DNA of 64,000 nucleotides, taken from positions 1 through 64,000 of the forward strand of contig NZ_JACVZC010000006.1 in assembly GCF_016658545.1 (NCBI RefSeq), written 5' to 3'. The DNA comes from Pseudomonas sp. S37. Lineage in GTDB: Bacteria; Pseudomonadota; Gammaproteobacteria; Pseudomonadales; Pseudomonadaceae. Shown here one piece after another: positions 22,428 to 32,700 of this stretch. Below the pieces are notes generated by a model, which was given only the letters and a program-made list of their open reading frames with translations, was not told the DNA's origin and did no database searches. Both the position numbers and the translations under genes were made by a program. How positions within the stretch are numbered: position 1 is the stretch's first letter; each line of letters starts with the position of its first letter.

Positions 22428-22712
22428 ATGATGAGTGTCGATGAAAAGCGTATTCGCGAATTTGCCTACCAGATCTGGGAGTCCGAAGGTAAGCCGGCCG
22501 GCCAGGAAGACCGCCACTGGGACATGGCCCGCAAGCTGGCCGAGGCCGAGGCCCTGGCGCCCAAGGCAGCGCCGCGCAAGCGGGCGCCGGCCAAGGACAA
22601 GGTAGCGGCGCAGCCTAAGGCGCCGGCTGAGCCCAAGGTGGCTGCGCTGCCGGGGGTTAAACCAGCGGCAGCTAAAAAGCCTCGGGCGGTGAAAAAGCCT
22701 ACAGCTGGATAA
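22428..22712 (+). CDS. DUF2934 family protein
   Basis: A 94-residue protein with the DUF2934 pattern in its first 45 residues: RIREFAYQIWESEGKPAGQE then DRHWDMARKLAEAE. A low-complexity Lys/Ala/Pro tail follows (KAAPRKRAPAKDKVAAQPK and onward), suggesting an extended basic, possibly nucleic-acid- or glucan-surface-binding segment (speculative). The start at 22428 (ATGATG) follows CAGGAG; a TTG at 22410 would overlap the treY stop. As the last gene of the operon it may be a small accessory to alpha-glucan metabolism; its function is unknown. Confidence 0.75.
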   Translation: MMSVDEKRIREFAYQIWESEGKPAGQEDRHWDMARKLAEAEALAPKAAPRKRAPAKDKVAAQPKAPAEPKVAALPGVKPAAAKKPRAVKKPTAG

Positions 22713-22721
22713 GCCTGTTCG

Positions 22722-22816
22722 GGCCTATTCGCGGGTAAACCCGCTCCTACATCGATTACCGCCAGGGTCTGGATTACCGGTTTTTTGTGGGAGCGGGTTT
22801 ACCCGCGAAGAGGCCA
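22722..22816. repeat. REP pair (inverted)
   Basis: Inverted CGCGGGTAAACCCGCTCC modules, about 40 bases apart, between the DUF2934 gene and glgX. Confidence 0.85.
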
Positions 22817-22869
22817 GTGCAGGACTGCATCACTCCCTCCCTTTCCACCACGGCCACCAGAGGATTGCC

Positions 22870-25023
22870 ATGAGCCCCCGCACCCCAAAGAAAACCCGCT
22901 CAGTTGCCCCATCGCGCATCCGCGAAGGCCTGCCCTTTCCACTCGGCGCCACCTGGGATGGCCTTGGGGTGAACTTCGCCCTGTTCTCGGCCAACGCCAC
23001 CAAGGTCGAGCTGTGCCTGTTCGACTCCACCGGCGAGCAGGAAATCGAGCGCATCGAGCTGCCCGAATACACCGACGAGATCTACCACGGCTACCTGCCC
23101 GACGCCCACCCCGGGCTGGTCTATGGCTACCGCGTATACGGCCCCTACGAGCCAGAGAACGGCCACCGCTTCAACCCCAACAAACTGCTGATCGACCCGT
23201 ATGCCAAGCAACTGGTCGGCAGCCTGCAGTGGTCCGAAGCGCTGTTCGGCTACACCATCGGCCACCCCGATGGCGACCTGTCGTTCGATGAGCGTGACAG
23301 CGCGCCGTTCGTGCCCAAGTGCAAGGTGATCGACCCGGCCTTCACCTGGGGCCGCGACCAGCGCGTGCTGATCCCCTGGGAGCGCACGATCATCTACGAA
23401 GCGCATACCCGCGGCATCAGCATGCGCCACCCGGCGGTGCCGGAAAACCTGCGCGGCACCTTCGCCGGCCTGGCCAATGACGAGCTGCTCAAGCACATCA
23501 AGGACCTGGGTGTTTCCAGCATCGAACTGCTGCCGATCCACGCCTTCGTCAACGACCAGCACCTGCTGGACAAGGGCCTGAACAACTACTGGGGCTACAA
23601 CAGCATCGCCTTCTTCGCCCCACACCCGCGCTACCTGGCCAGCGGCAAGATCGCCGAGTTCAAGGAGATGGTTGCGCACCTGCACGATGCCGGGCTGGAG
23701 GTGATACTCGACGTGGTCTACAACCACACCGCCGAAGGCAACGAGCGCGGCCCGACCCTGTCGATGCGCGGCATCGACAACGCCTCGTACTACCGCCTGA
23801 TGCCGGACGACAAGCGCTACTACATCAACGATTCCGGCACCGGCAACACCCTGGACCTCAGCCACCCTTGCGTGCTGCAACTGGTCACCGATTCGCTGCG
23901 CTACTGGGCCGGCGAAATGCACGTGGACGGCTTCCGCTTCGACCTGGCGACCATCCTTGGCCGCTACCACGACGGCTACAGCGAGCGCCACGGCTTCCTG
24001 GTCGCCTGCCGCCAGGACCCGATGCTGAGCCAGGTTAAACTGATTGCCGAGCCGTGGGACTGCGGCCCCGGCGGCTACCAGGTGGGCAACTTCGCCCCGG
24101 GCTGGGCAGAGTGGAACGACCGCTTCCGCGACACTGCCCGCGCCTTCTGGAAAGGCGACGAAGGCCAACTGGCCGACTTTGCCGCACGCATGACCGCCTC
24201 GGGTGACATGTTCAACAACCGCGGCCGGCGGCCCTATTCGTCGGTCAACTTCATCACCGCCCACGACGGCTTTACCCTGCGCGACCTGGTGTCGTACAAC
24301 CACAAGCACAACGAAGACAACGACGAGAACAACCAGGACGGCACCGACAACAACCTGTCGTGGAACTGCGGCGTCGAAGGGCCGAGCGACGACCCGGGGG
24401 TAAACGCCCTGCGCATGCGCCAGATGCGCAACTACTTCGCCACCCTGCTGCTGGCCCAGGGCACGCCGATGATCGTTGCCGGCGACGAGTTCAGCCGTAC
24501 CCAGCACGGCAACAACAACGCCTACTGCCAAGACAGCGAGATTGGCTGGGTGAACTGGGACCTGGACCAGGAAGGCGAAGAGCTGCTGGCGTTCGTCAAG
24601 CGCCTGACCCGCCTGCGCCTGGCCTACCCGGTGCTGCGCCGTTCGCGCTTTCTGGTGGGTGACTACAATGAAGCGATCGGGGTCAAGGACGTGACCTGGC
24701 TGGCGCCGGATGGCAGCGAGATGAGCGTGGAGCAATGGGAAGACCCGCACGGGCGCTGCCTGGGCATGCTGATCGATGGCCGCGCCCAGGTCAGTGGCAT
24801 CGCCCGGCCCGGGGCCGAAGCTACCGTGCTGCTGATCGTCAATGCCCACCATGATGTGGTGCCGTTCAAGTTGCCGAGCGTGCCGGAAGGCGATTACTGG
24901 AGTTGCCTGGTCGATACCGACCGGCCAGAGCTGCGCAAGGGGCAGCACCTGCAGTTCGACAGCACCTTCGAAGTGAAGGGGCGCTCGATGTTGCTGATGG
25001 TGTTGCAGCACGACGAAGAGTGA
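22870..25023 (+). CDS. glgX: Glycogen debranching enzyme (isoamylase type)
   Basis: A 717-residue GH13 enzyme that cuts alpha-1,6 branches of glycogen/limit dextrins. An N-terminal CBM48 domain (FPLGATWDGLGVNFALFSAN) is followed by the barrel with DVVYNHTAEGNERGPTLS, MHVDGFRFDLATILGR (nucleophile), LIAEPWDCGPGGYQVGNF (acid/base) and FITAHDGFTLRDLVSYNHKH. It is set apart from the treY operon by a REP pair and probably has its own promoter or reads through. The released linear chains feed MalQ and TreY. Confidence 0.94.
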   Translation: MSPRTPKKTRSVAPSRIREGLPFPLGATWDGLGVNFALFSANATKVELCLFDSTGEQEIERIELPEYTDEIYHGYLPDAHPGLVYGYRVYGPYEPENGHRFNPNKLLIDPYAKQLVGSLQWSEALFGYTIGHPDGDLSFDERDSAPFVPKCKVIDPAFTWGRDQRVLIPWERTIIYEAHTRGISMRHPAVPENLRGTFAGLANDELLKHIKDLGVSSIELLPIHAFVNDQHLLDKGLNNYWGYNSIAFFAPHPRYLASGKIAEFKEMVAHLHDAGLEVILDVVYNHTAEGNERGPTLSMRGIDNASYYRLMPDDKRYYINDSGTGNTLDLSHPCVLQLVTDSLRYWAGEMHVDGFRFDLATILGRYHDGYSERHGFLVACRQDPMLSQVKLIAEPWDCGPGGYQVGNFAPGWAEWNDRFRDTARAFWKGDEGQLADFAARMTASGDMFNNRGRRPYSSVNFITAHDGFTLRDLVSYNHKHNEDNDENNQDGTDNNLSWNCGVEGPSDDPGVNALRMRQMRNYFATLLLAQGTPMIVAGDEFSRTQHGNNNAYCQDSEIGWVNWDLDQEGEELLAFVKRLTRLRLAYPVLRRSRFLVGDYNEAIGVKDVTWLAPDGSEMSVEQWEDPHGRCLGMLIDGRAQVSGIARPGAEATVLLIVNAHHDVVPFKLPSVPEGDYWSCLVDTDRPELRKGQHLQFDSTFEVKGRSMLLMVLQHDEE

Positions 25024-25072
25024 ACCGAGATGACCGGGGCAGGTCGTAGAGATTGAAAGCCAAATGCTGTAT

Positions 25073-25179
25073 CTGTGGGAGCGGGATCTGTGGGAGCGGG
25101 TTTACCCGCGAATGCGTCAGAACAGACAACGCGAATGCCTGATAGGGCCTATTCGCGGGTAAACCCGCTCCCACAGGGT
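25073..25179. repeat. REP cluster
   Basis: A partial GTGGGAGCGGG copy and two inverted CGCGGGTAAACCCGCTCC modules fill the gap between glgX and the EEP gene. Confidence 0.8.
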
Positions 25180-25216
25180 TTCGTCTTTGCAGTCAGCAAA
25201 ATTACCCGGAGGATTT

Positions 25217-26041
25217 GTGAACCCCGAAGCCGGCAGTAGAGGTTTCGCCAGCGTCAACCAGGCCCCGGCCGTGAAGCGGCTGCGGGTACTGACGGTGAAT
25301 ACCCACAAGGGCTTCACCGCCTTCAACCGGCGCTTCATCCTGCCGGAGCTGCGCGAGGCGGTGCGCAGCACCCAGGCCGACATCGTCTTCCTCCAGGAGG
25401 TGCTCGGCAGCCACGACCGCCACGCCGCACGCTACCCCGGCTGGCCGCAGACCTCACAGTACGAATTTCTCGCCGACAGCATGTGGAGCGACTTCGCCTA
25501 CGGGCGCAACGCGGTCTACCCCGACGGCCACCACGGCAACGCGCTGCTGTCCAAGTACCCGATCATCGAACATCGCAACCTTGATGTGTCGATCACCGGG
25601 CCCGAGCGCCGCGGCCTGCTGCACTGCATTCTCGATGTACCCGGGCAAGGTCCGGTGCACGCGGTGTGTGTGCACCTGTCACTGCTGGAAAGCCACCGCC
25701 AGCAACAACTGCAACTGCTGCGCAAACTGCTCGATTCCCTGCCCGCCGATGCTCCGGTGATCATTGCCGGTGACTTCAACGACTGGAAGGCTCACGGCAA
25801 CCGTACCCTCGGTTTGCAGAGTGACCTGCACGAGGCCTTCGAGCGCCACCATGGCCACCTCGCCCGCACCTACCCTGCCCGCTTGCCGCTGCTGCGCCTG
25901 GACCGCATCTACCTGCGCAATGCCGAAAGCCATGGGCCGCGGATTCTGGGGCACAAACCTTGGTCGCACCTGTCAGATCACCTGCCGTTGGCGGTTGAAG
26001 TGCGGCTCCAGGAGTGCGGCTCTAGCAATCATTCTTCATAG
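25217..26041 (+). CDS. Endonuclease/exonuclease/phosphatase family protein
   Basis: A 274-residue DNase-I-like metallohydrolase. EEP motifs are in order: RVLTVNTHKGFTAFNRRFIL, IVFLQEVLGSHD (metal Glu), IIAGDFNDWKAHGNR (Asp/Asn), LDRIYLRN and WSHLSDHLPLAVEV (catalytic His/Asp). Substrates of the family range from DNA to phosphoinositides and sphingomyelin and cannot be told here. There is no signal peptide. I chose GTG at 25217 because CGGAGGA precedes it and the frame upstream lies in REP sequence. It sits inside the glucan cluster, next to the lone autotransporter barrel. Confidence 0.8.
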   Translation: MNPEAGSRGFASVNQAPAVKRLRVLTVNTHKGFTAFNRRFILPELREAVRSTQADIVFLQEVLGSHDRHAARYPGWPQTSQYEFLADSMWSDFAYGRNAVYPDGHHGNALLSKYPIIEHRNLDVSITGPERRGLLHCILDVPGQGPVHAVCVHLSLLESHRQQQLQLLRKLLDSLPADAPVIIAGDFNDWKAHGNRTLGLQSDLHEAFERHHGHLARTYPARLPLLRLDRIYLRNAESHGPRILGHKPWSHLSDHLPLAVEVRLQECGSSNHSS

Positions 26042-26344
26042 CCGCAACACGGCAAATAGCGAACCCCGCTATACCCTACTCGTTTGCTCGGAAAATCAAC
26101 GGTTTGAGCCCCGCCACGGAGCTTGAACAGTTCCTTCACGTTTTCTTGACGCAAGCGGCTACCTCTCCTTAGCTGAACATTACCTAGTCGTAATGATCTC
26201 GTGCCGGGCCTCTAGCTCGCGCCTTTGTGCGCGTTTGCGAAAGCCGGCGTGCTGGTTTGCGTCGCCCTCTGTTTTTGCCGTACAGCTCGTGACAACAGGC
26301 CAGGTCCATTGGGCTGTACCCCACAAGAACAAAGGAGATCCGCC
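26042..26344. promoter_or_regulatory. Upstream region of the autotransporter-barrel gene
   Basis: A 303-bp gap without a credible ORF. It has an inverted repeat CATTAC-CTAGTC-GTAATG at 26178-26195, which would suit a dimeric regulator, and a TTGACG hexamer at 26146-26151 that could be a -35 box though no good -10 follows. A strong AAGGAG lies just before the 26345 ATG. Confidence 0.3.
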
Positions 26345-27421
26345 ATGAAAAACACCTCGGGCCCGTTGCGCTTCGAACGTCTTTTCTACGCGGTTTCCAC
26401 GTCGCTGCTTCTGGCAACCCCGGTGGAAACTTTCGCGTTCGAACTGCAGGGCGACCCTGCTTCGCCGGGCTTTCTGCAGCAGACGGCAGTGCCACAGCTA
26501 TCGCTGGACCCGGTCAGCGCCAGTGCTTTGAACATCGCCACCCTGGATGCATTTTCGCAAAGGATGAGCGAGCGCCACGGGCAAGCGGCCCCTGACCTGA
26601 CCGCCAGCCAGTGGGCGCAGTTCTTTCCTGCCGGCGCACACAACGGTGCACAGCCGCCAGACCAGCTTGAAGCACCCAGCCAGCAGTTGATGATCGGCCC
26701 GGACCTGTTCGTGCGTGAAACCGCTGCAGGCAATGTGCACCGTGCGGGGATTTTCGTCGGGCACAACAACCTGCAAAGCAGCTTCAACGGCATGCGCCCA
26801 CTGCTGGGCGACAAGCAGCGCAATGCGGTGAACCTGAGCGGTGAAAGCCTGGGGGTGTACTGGAGCATGACCCATGAACAGGGTTGGCACCTGGATGCCG
26901 TGGCCATGGGCTCGCGCATCGACGTCAATGGCCGCGGCGAGAGCGGCCAGCGGCTGGACGACAGCGGCCACGCCATGACCTTCTCCCTCGAAGGTGGCAT
27001 TCCCATCAAGCTGGGTGGCAGTTGGGTGATCGAGCCACAGGCGCAGTTGATCAACCAGCAGTTCTTCCCTGGCAGCCGGGTACAGGAAGAGACCTTGCAG
27101 GCGTTTGACAGCCAGCCGAGCTGGAGTGGACGGGTCGGGGCGAAGTTGTCCGGGCGTTATGAGGTGCGTGGCATGCCGATCGAACCGTATGTGCGGACCA
27201 ACGTGTGGTATGACTTCAGCAATGCCGATGAGGTGAAGCTGGACCAGGTCGACAAGATTTCCAGCTCGCGGTATTCGACCACGGTGGAACTGGGCCTGGG
27301 GCTGGTGGCGCGGGTGACACCTTCGGTGGCCTTGTTTGTGAGTGCCGATTACAGCAGTGATGTGGATGACAATGATTTGAATGGGCTGATTGGTAGCCTG
27401 GGGGTGCGGATGCGGTGGTAG
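26345..27421 (+). CDS. Outer-membrane autotransporter beta-barrel domain protein
   Basis: A 358-residue exported protein. An N-terminal signal peptide (FERLFYAVSTSLLLATPVET) is followed by a polar linker of about 90 residues with no repeat passenger. From about residue 125 a type V autotransporter barrel (PF03797-like) runs to the end: strands such as RAGIFVGHNNLQ, SLGVYWSMTHEQGWHLDAVA, SWVIEPQAQLINQQ and the C-terminal GLIGSLGVRMRW, ending in Trp as outer-membrane proteins do. It is far shorter than usual autotransporters, so the passenger is absent or reduced to the linker. It is convergent with glgB. Confidence 0.78.
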   Translation: MKNTSGPLRFERLFYAVSTSLLLATPVETFAFELQGDPASPGFLQQTAVPQLSLDPVSASALNIATLDAFSQRMSERHGQAAPDLTASQWAQFFPAGAHNGAQPPDQLEAPSQQLMIGPDLFVRETAAGNVHRAGIFVGHNNLQSSFNGMRPLLGDKQRNAVNLSGESLGVYWSMTHEQGWHLDAVAMGSRIDVNGRGESGQRLDDSGHAMTFSLEGGIPIKLGGSWVIEPQAQLINQQFFPGSRVQEETLQAFDSQPSWSGRVGAKLSGRYEVRGMPIEPYVRTNVWYDFSNADEVKLDQVDKISSSRYSTTVELGLGLVARVTPSVALFVSADYSSDVDDNDLNGLIGSLGVRMRW

Positions 27422-27427
27422 GCAAGT

Positions 27428-27523
27428 TTGGCCCTTTCGCGGGTAAACCCGCTCCCACAGGGTACGTACAAGGACTGAAACTTGTGCGCCCTCTGTGGGA
27501 GCGGGTTCACCCGCGAAGAGGCC
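27428..27523. repeat. REP pair (inverted)
   Basis: Inverted CGCGGGTAAACCCGCTCCCACAG modules in the convergent gap between the barrel gene and glgB. Confidence 0.85.
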
Positions 27524-27538
27524 GGTACAGGCACCAGA

Positions 27539-29749
27539 TCAGGCGGGCTTCATCACCAATACCCCCAGCGGCGGCAGGTTCAGGGCCAGCGACAATGGCT
27601 GACCATGGCTAGCCACCTCGTCACTGGCCACCGCCCCAAGGTTGCCGACATTCGACCCGGCATACAGCTGCGCATCACTGTTCAACAGCTCCTGCCAGCG
27701 CTCACCAAACGGCACCCCAATGCGGTAGCCCTCGCGCGGTACCGGGGTGAAGTTGGCCACCACCAGCACCGGCTCGCCACTGCTGCTCCAGCGTAGCCAG
27801 GCGTACACGCTGTTTTGCGCATCGTCACCGATCAGCCACTGGAAACCCTGCGGCTGGCAGTCCTGCTCGTGCAGCGCCGGCACCTCGCGGTACAGGCGGT
27901 TGAGGTCGCCGACAAGGCGCTGCACGCCCTGGTGCTCGGGGTACTGCAGCAGGTACCAGTCCAGTTCGCTGTCGTGGTTCCACTCGCGCCACTGGCCGAA
28001 CTCACAGCCCATGAACAGCAGCTTCTTGCCCGGGTGCGCCCACATGAAGGTGAGGTAGGCACGCAGGTTGGCGAACTTCTGCCAGCGGTCACCGGGCATC
28101 TTGTCGATCAGCGAGTGCTTGCCGTGCACCACTTCGTCGTGGGAGATGGGCAGGATGAAATGCTCGGAATAGGCATAGATCAGCCCGAAGCTCATCTCGT
28201 TGTGGTGGAAGGTGCGGTGCACCGGGTCGTTCTGAATGTAGTGCAGGGTGTCGTGCATCCAGCCCATGTTCCACTTGTAGGCAAAGCCCAGCCCGCCTTG
28301 CTGGGTCGGCTGGCTGACGCCGGGCCAGGCGGTGGACTCCTCGGCGATGATCAGCGCCCCGGGGGCCTCGACGGCAGCCACGCCATTGAGGTGGCGGATG
28401 AAGTCGATGGCTTCGAGGTTTTCGCGCCCGCCGTGGCGGTTGGGCACCCATTCACCGGCCTTGCGCGAATAGTCGCGGTACAGCATCGAGGCCACCGCAT
28501 CGACACGCAGGCCGTCGATGTGGAAGTGCTTCAGCCAGTGCAGCGCCGAGGCCATCATGAAACCACGCACCTCATTGCGGCCGAGGTTGTAGATCAGCGT
28601 GTTCCAGTCCTGGTGGTAGCCTTCCAGGGGGTTGTCGTATTCGTACAGGGCCGTGCCGTCGAAGCGCGCCAGGCCATGTTCGTCCGTGGGGAAATGCGCC
28701 GGTACCCAGTCCAGCAGTACGCCAATGCCGCCCTGGTGGCAGGCATCGATGAAAGCGGCGAAGTCCTCGGCACTGCCGTAGCGCGAGGTGGGGGCGAACA
28801 TCGACAGCGGCTGGTAGCCCCAGGAGCCACCGAACGGGTGTTCCATGATCGGCAGCAGTTCGATATGGGTAAAGCCCAGTTCCTGCACATAGGGCACCAG
28901 GCGTTCGGCCAGCTCGCGCCAGTTGTAGTAGCGACCGACTTCACCCGCTTCGTCCAGCTCGCAACGCCAGGAACCGGGGTGCAGTTCGTAGATCGACAGT
29001 GGCGCGCTGTAGGCATGGCGCTGCGCACGTTGCGCCATCCAGTCGTGGTCTTGCCAGGCATGGCTGAGCTCACCGGCAACCTTGGACGCGGTGCTCGGTG
29101 GCAGTTCGGTGGCGCGGGCCAGCGGGTCGGCCTTCAGCGGCAGAATGCCGTCCTTGCCGAGCACTTCGTATTTGTAGGTTTCACCCACGCCCAGCCGCGG
29201 AATGAACAGCTCCCATACCCCGGCGCTATGGCGCAGGCGCATCGGGTGGCGGCGGCCATCCCAGTTGTTGAAGTCGCCCACCACCGAAACCCGTTTGGCG
29301 TTCGGTGCCCACACCGAGAAACATACGCCGTCAACACCATCGGCCTGCATCGGCTGCGCACCAAAGCGCCCGGACAGGTCACGGTGGTTGCCTTCGGCGA
29401 ACAGGTAAAGGTCCATGTCGCCCAGTTGCGGGCCAAAGCTGTAAGGGTCTTCGGTGATCTGCTCGCCACCGGCCCAGCCGATCTGCAACTGGTAGGGCTG
29501 TGCCTCATCAAGGTGCGCACTGAACAAACCCGGCAGGCTGCCCTGCTCCATTTCGGCCAGGACGCGCCCGTCGTGCCGCGCCAGAAGGCGCACATTCAGG
29601 GCATTGGGCAGGAAGGCGCGGACGACCTGGCCGCCCGCGCCATCGCCATGGGGGCCCAGTACCGCAAATGGATCGGCGTGCTCGGCGCGGGCCAGGGCGT
29701 CCAGGTCCCGTTGCCGAAGGCCGCCGTTTTCACGCGTGGTTGCATTCAT
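27539..29749 (-). CDS. glgB: 1,4-alpha-glucan branching enzyme
   Basis: A 736-residue GH13 enzyme that introduces alpha-1,6 branches. Two N-terminal beta-domains are present ([20 protein letters not shown], then [20 protein letters not shown]). The catalytic motifs are [20 protein letters not shown] (nucleophile), [15 protein letters not shown] (acid/base) and [12 protein letters not shown]. It is the last gene of glgE-treS/mak-glgB and starts directly after the treS stop. In the GlgE route it branches the chains that GlgE extends. Confidence 0.95.
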   Translation of the reverse strand: MNATTRENGGLRQRDLDALARAEHADPFAVLGPHGDGAGGQVVRAFLPNALNVRLLARHDGRVLAEMEQGSLPGLFSAHLDEAQPYQLQIGWAGGEQITEDPYSFGPQLGDMDLYLFAEGNHRDLSGRFGAQPMQADGVDGVCFSVWAPNAKRVSVVGDFNNWDGRRHPMRLRHSAGVWELFIPRLGVGETYKYEVLGKDGILPLKADPLARATELPPSTASKVAGELSHAWQDHDWMAQRAQRHAYSAPLSIYELHPGSWRCELDEAGEVGRYYNWRELAERLVPYVQELGFTHIELLPIMEHPFGGSWGYQPLSMFAPTSRYGSAEDFAAFIDACHQGGIGVLLDWVPAHFPTDEHGLARFDGTALYEYDNPLEGYHQDWNTLIYNLGRNEVRGFMMASALHWLKHFHIDGLRVDAVASMLYRDYSRKAGEWVPNRHGGRENLEAIDFIRHLNGVAAVEAPGALIIAEESTAWPGVSQPTQQGGLGFAYKWNMGWMHDTLHYIQNDPVHRTFHHNEMSFGLIYAYSEHFILPISHDEVVHGKHSLIDKMPGDRWQKFANLRAYLTFMWAHPGKKLLFMGCEFGQWREWNHDSELDWYLLQYPEHQGVQRLVGDLNRLYREVPALHEQDCQPQGFQWLIGDDAQNSVYAWLRWSSSGEPVLVVANFTPVPREGYRIGVPFGERWQELLNSDAQLYAGSNVGNLGAVASDEVASHGQPLSLALNLPPLGVLVMKPA

Positions 29750-32700
29750 CTATGACTCTCCCCAGGTACTGATCAGTCCATGCAGGCCATGCAAAGGCAC
29801 GGCCAGCCAACTCGGACGGTTTTCGGCTTCGTATGTAATTTCGTAGGCGGCCTTTTCCAGGCAGAACAGCTCCAGTGCCGCACGCTCGCCTTCGGCCTGC
29901 TGCCAGGCGTGGGGCATGGCGGCGGTGGCCAGGCCATAAGCTTCGACAAAGGCATGCCGCGACTGGTGCAGGTACTGCCGGGCGACCCGTTGCCGGGCTT
30001 GCCGCGCCGGGTCGGAAAGGTCCACCGCAGACGCGCTGCGCAAGATCATCGCAGCAGCATAGTCGAAGGATCGCAGCACGCCGCTGACATCCTTGTAGGG
30101 GCTGTGTTTTGCCCGGCGTTCTTGCAGCGGCCGGGACGGTTCGCCTTCGAAATCGATCAAGTAGGCATCGCCCTGCACCACCAGCACCTGGCCCAGGTGC
30201 AGGTCGCCATGCACGCGCATCAACAAGCCGCCCTGGGCCTGCTCGGTCAGTTGGCTGATGTGCTGGGCCAGGCCGTCACGCTGTTGTTGCAGGTCGTCGA
30301 CCAGCGCCTGGCTGTTGCGGTCGAGGCTGTCGCGGTGCTGGGCCAGCAGGTCGAGGGCATGGGTCAGCTCGGCGCTGATCTGTGCGCTCCAGCGCTGGCT
30401 GTCCTGGGCGTCGCTTGGGCGCGGCTGGAAGGCCTGGTCATCGGTGGGCGCAGCCAGCAACAGGTGCATCTCACCCAGGCGCTGGCCGAGCAAGGCGGCA
30501 AAGCCGGTGAGTTCGGCCAGGGCATCGGTGTGTGCATCGCCCTCCAGGCTGGACGGCTCCATCTGGTCCCGAATGGCCCGCTCCAGGGTGTTTTGGGTCC
30601 AGGCCCAGGCATCACCCTGGTTGCTCAGGTAACCCTGGGCGATCATCAGCAAATGCGGTGCCGCCTGCTCGTCCACCCGGCTGACCCAGGCCAGCAGTGG
30701 CGAGATATTGGCAAAGCCGGCGGCGGTCAGGTAGGCGCTCATTTCCAGTTCCGGGTGAATACCCGGGTTGACCCGGCGGATCAGCTTAAGCACCACGCGG
30801 TCGCCAATCACCACTGAGCTGTTGGACTGCTCGGCGCTGAGGTAGCGCACTTCGCTTTCTTCATTCAGCGCCAGGCTGGCCAGTGCCTGCGTGCTTTCGA
30901 AGTGCAGCTCACCCTCGCCATTGCCACACGGCAGGCGCAGGCCATCCTGGCAGGCGCGCAGCACGGCGCGGATGAAGGGTTCCAGCACGAAAGCGTCGGT
31001 TATCAGGCCAACCTGATGGGCACGGCGCACCCGCGACAGGGCCAGTTGCTGTGGCAACGCTGTATTGATCTGCTCTTCGGGCAGCAGGCCGAACGGCAAC
31101 TGGTAACGGCTGGCCGCGCCGTCGCTGAGCACTTCGATTTCGCCCATCAATACCGGCGTGGTAGCGGTACCGAAACGCACGCCGTAGCACAGCCGCACGG
31201 CGTCGATCGGCCCTTCCTTGCCGGCAAACCAGCGGCGCTTGGGCAGGTACTGCGGCAGGATGGTGCCTTGCAACGTTTCGCTGGCAGGTGCTTCCAGCAG
31301 TTCTTCCATGCGCTTGCGCAGTACCAATGTAGTCAATTCGGGTAACCCCTCGGTGGCCTGGATGTGCCAGCTGGGCATGCGGTCGCGGCTGGCCAGCAGG
31401 AACCAGTAGAAAGCATAGGGTGGCAAGGTCAGCAGGAACGGCAGCTGGCCGATGGGCGGAAAGGCACTGCCGCCGAGCATCTCCACCGGTACTTTGTCGG
31501 CGAATTGTGACAATTCCAGTTCGGCAGCCTGGGCGGCGCGGGAGACATTGGCCACGCACAGGATGACCTCGGTGTTGCCGTCGGCATCGGTGTATTCGCG
31601 TATGTAGGCGAGGATGCGCCGGTTGCTGGGTGTGAGGGTGCGCAGGGTGCCGCGGCCAAAGGCCTTCTGCTGCTTGCGCACCGCCAGCATGCGCCGGGTC
31701 CAGTTCAGCAATGAGTGCGGGTCGTGGCTTTGTGCTTCGACGTTGACCGTCTGGTAGCCGTACAGCGGGTCCATGACCGGTGGCAGCACCAGGCGCTGCG
31801 GGTCGGCGCGGGAAAAACCGCCGTTGCGGTCCGGCGACCACTGCATGGGGGTGCGCACGCCATCGCGGTCGCCGAGGTAGATGTTGTCGCCCATACCCAG
31901 CTCGTCGCCGTAGTACAGGGTGGGTGTGCCGGGCATCGACAGCAGCAGGCTGGTGAGCAGTTCGATACGCCGGCGGTCACGCTGCAGCAGCGGCGCCAGG
32001 CGCCGGCGAATCCCCAGGTTGATGCGCGCGCGGCGGTCTTCGGCGTAGTAGTTCCACAGGTAGTCGCGCTCGCGGTCGGTGACCATTTCCAGGGTCAGCT
32101 CATCGTGGTTGCGCAGGAAGATCGCCCACTGGCAATTGGCGGGGATTTCCGGGGTCTGGCGCAGGATGTCGGTGATCGGGAAGCGGTCTTCCATGGCCAG
32201 TGCCATGTACATGCGCGGCATCAGCGGGAAGTGGAAGGCCATGTGGCATTCGTCGCCGTCGCCTTCACCGAAGTACGGGCGGGTGTCTTCCGGCCACTGG
32301 TTGGCTTCGGCGAGCAGCATGCGGTCGGGATAGTTGGCGTCGATTTCGGCGCGGATCGCCTTGAGCACGTCGTGGGTTTCGGCGAGGTTCTCGTTGTTGG
32401 TACCGTCGCGCTCGATCAGGTACGGGATGGCGTCCAGGCGCAGGCCGTCGACACCCAGGTCGAGCCAGAAGCGCATCACCCCGATCACCGCCTTGAGCAC
32501 CTGCGGGTTGTCGAAGTTGAGGTCTGGCTGGTGCGAGTAGAAGCGGTGCCAGAAGTACTGGCCGGCGACCGGGTCCCAGGTCCAGTTGGACTTTTCGGTG
32601 TCGAGGAAAATGATGCGTGTGCCGTCGTACTTCTGGTCGTCATCCGACCACACGTAGAAGTCGCGGGCCTTGCTGCCGCGTTTGGCGTGGCGGGCGCGCT

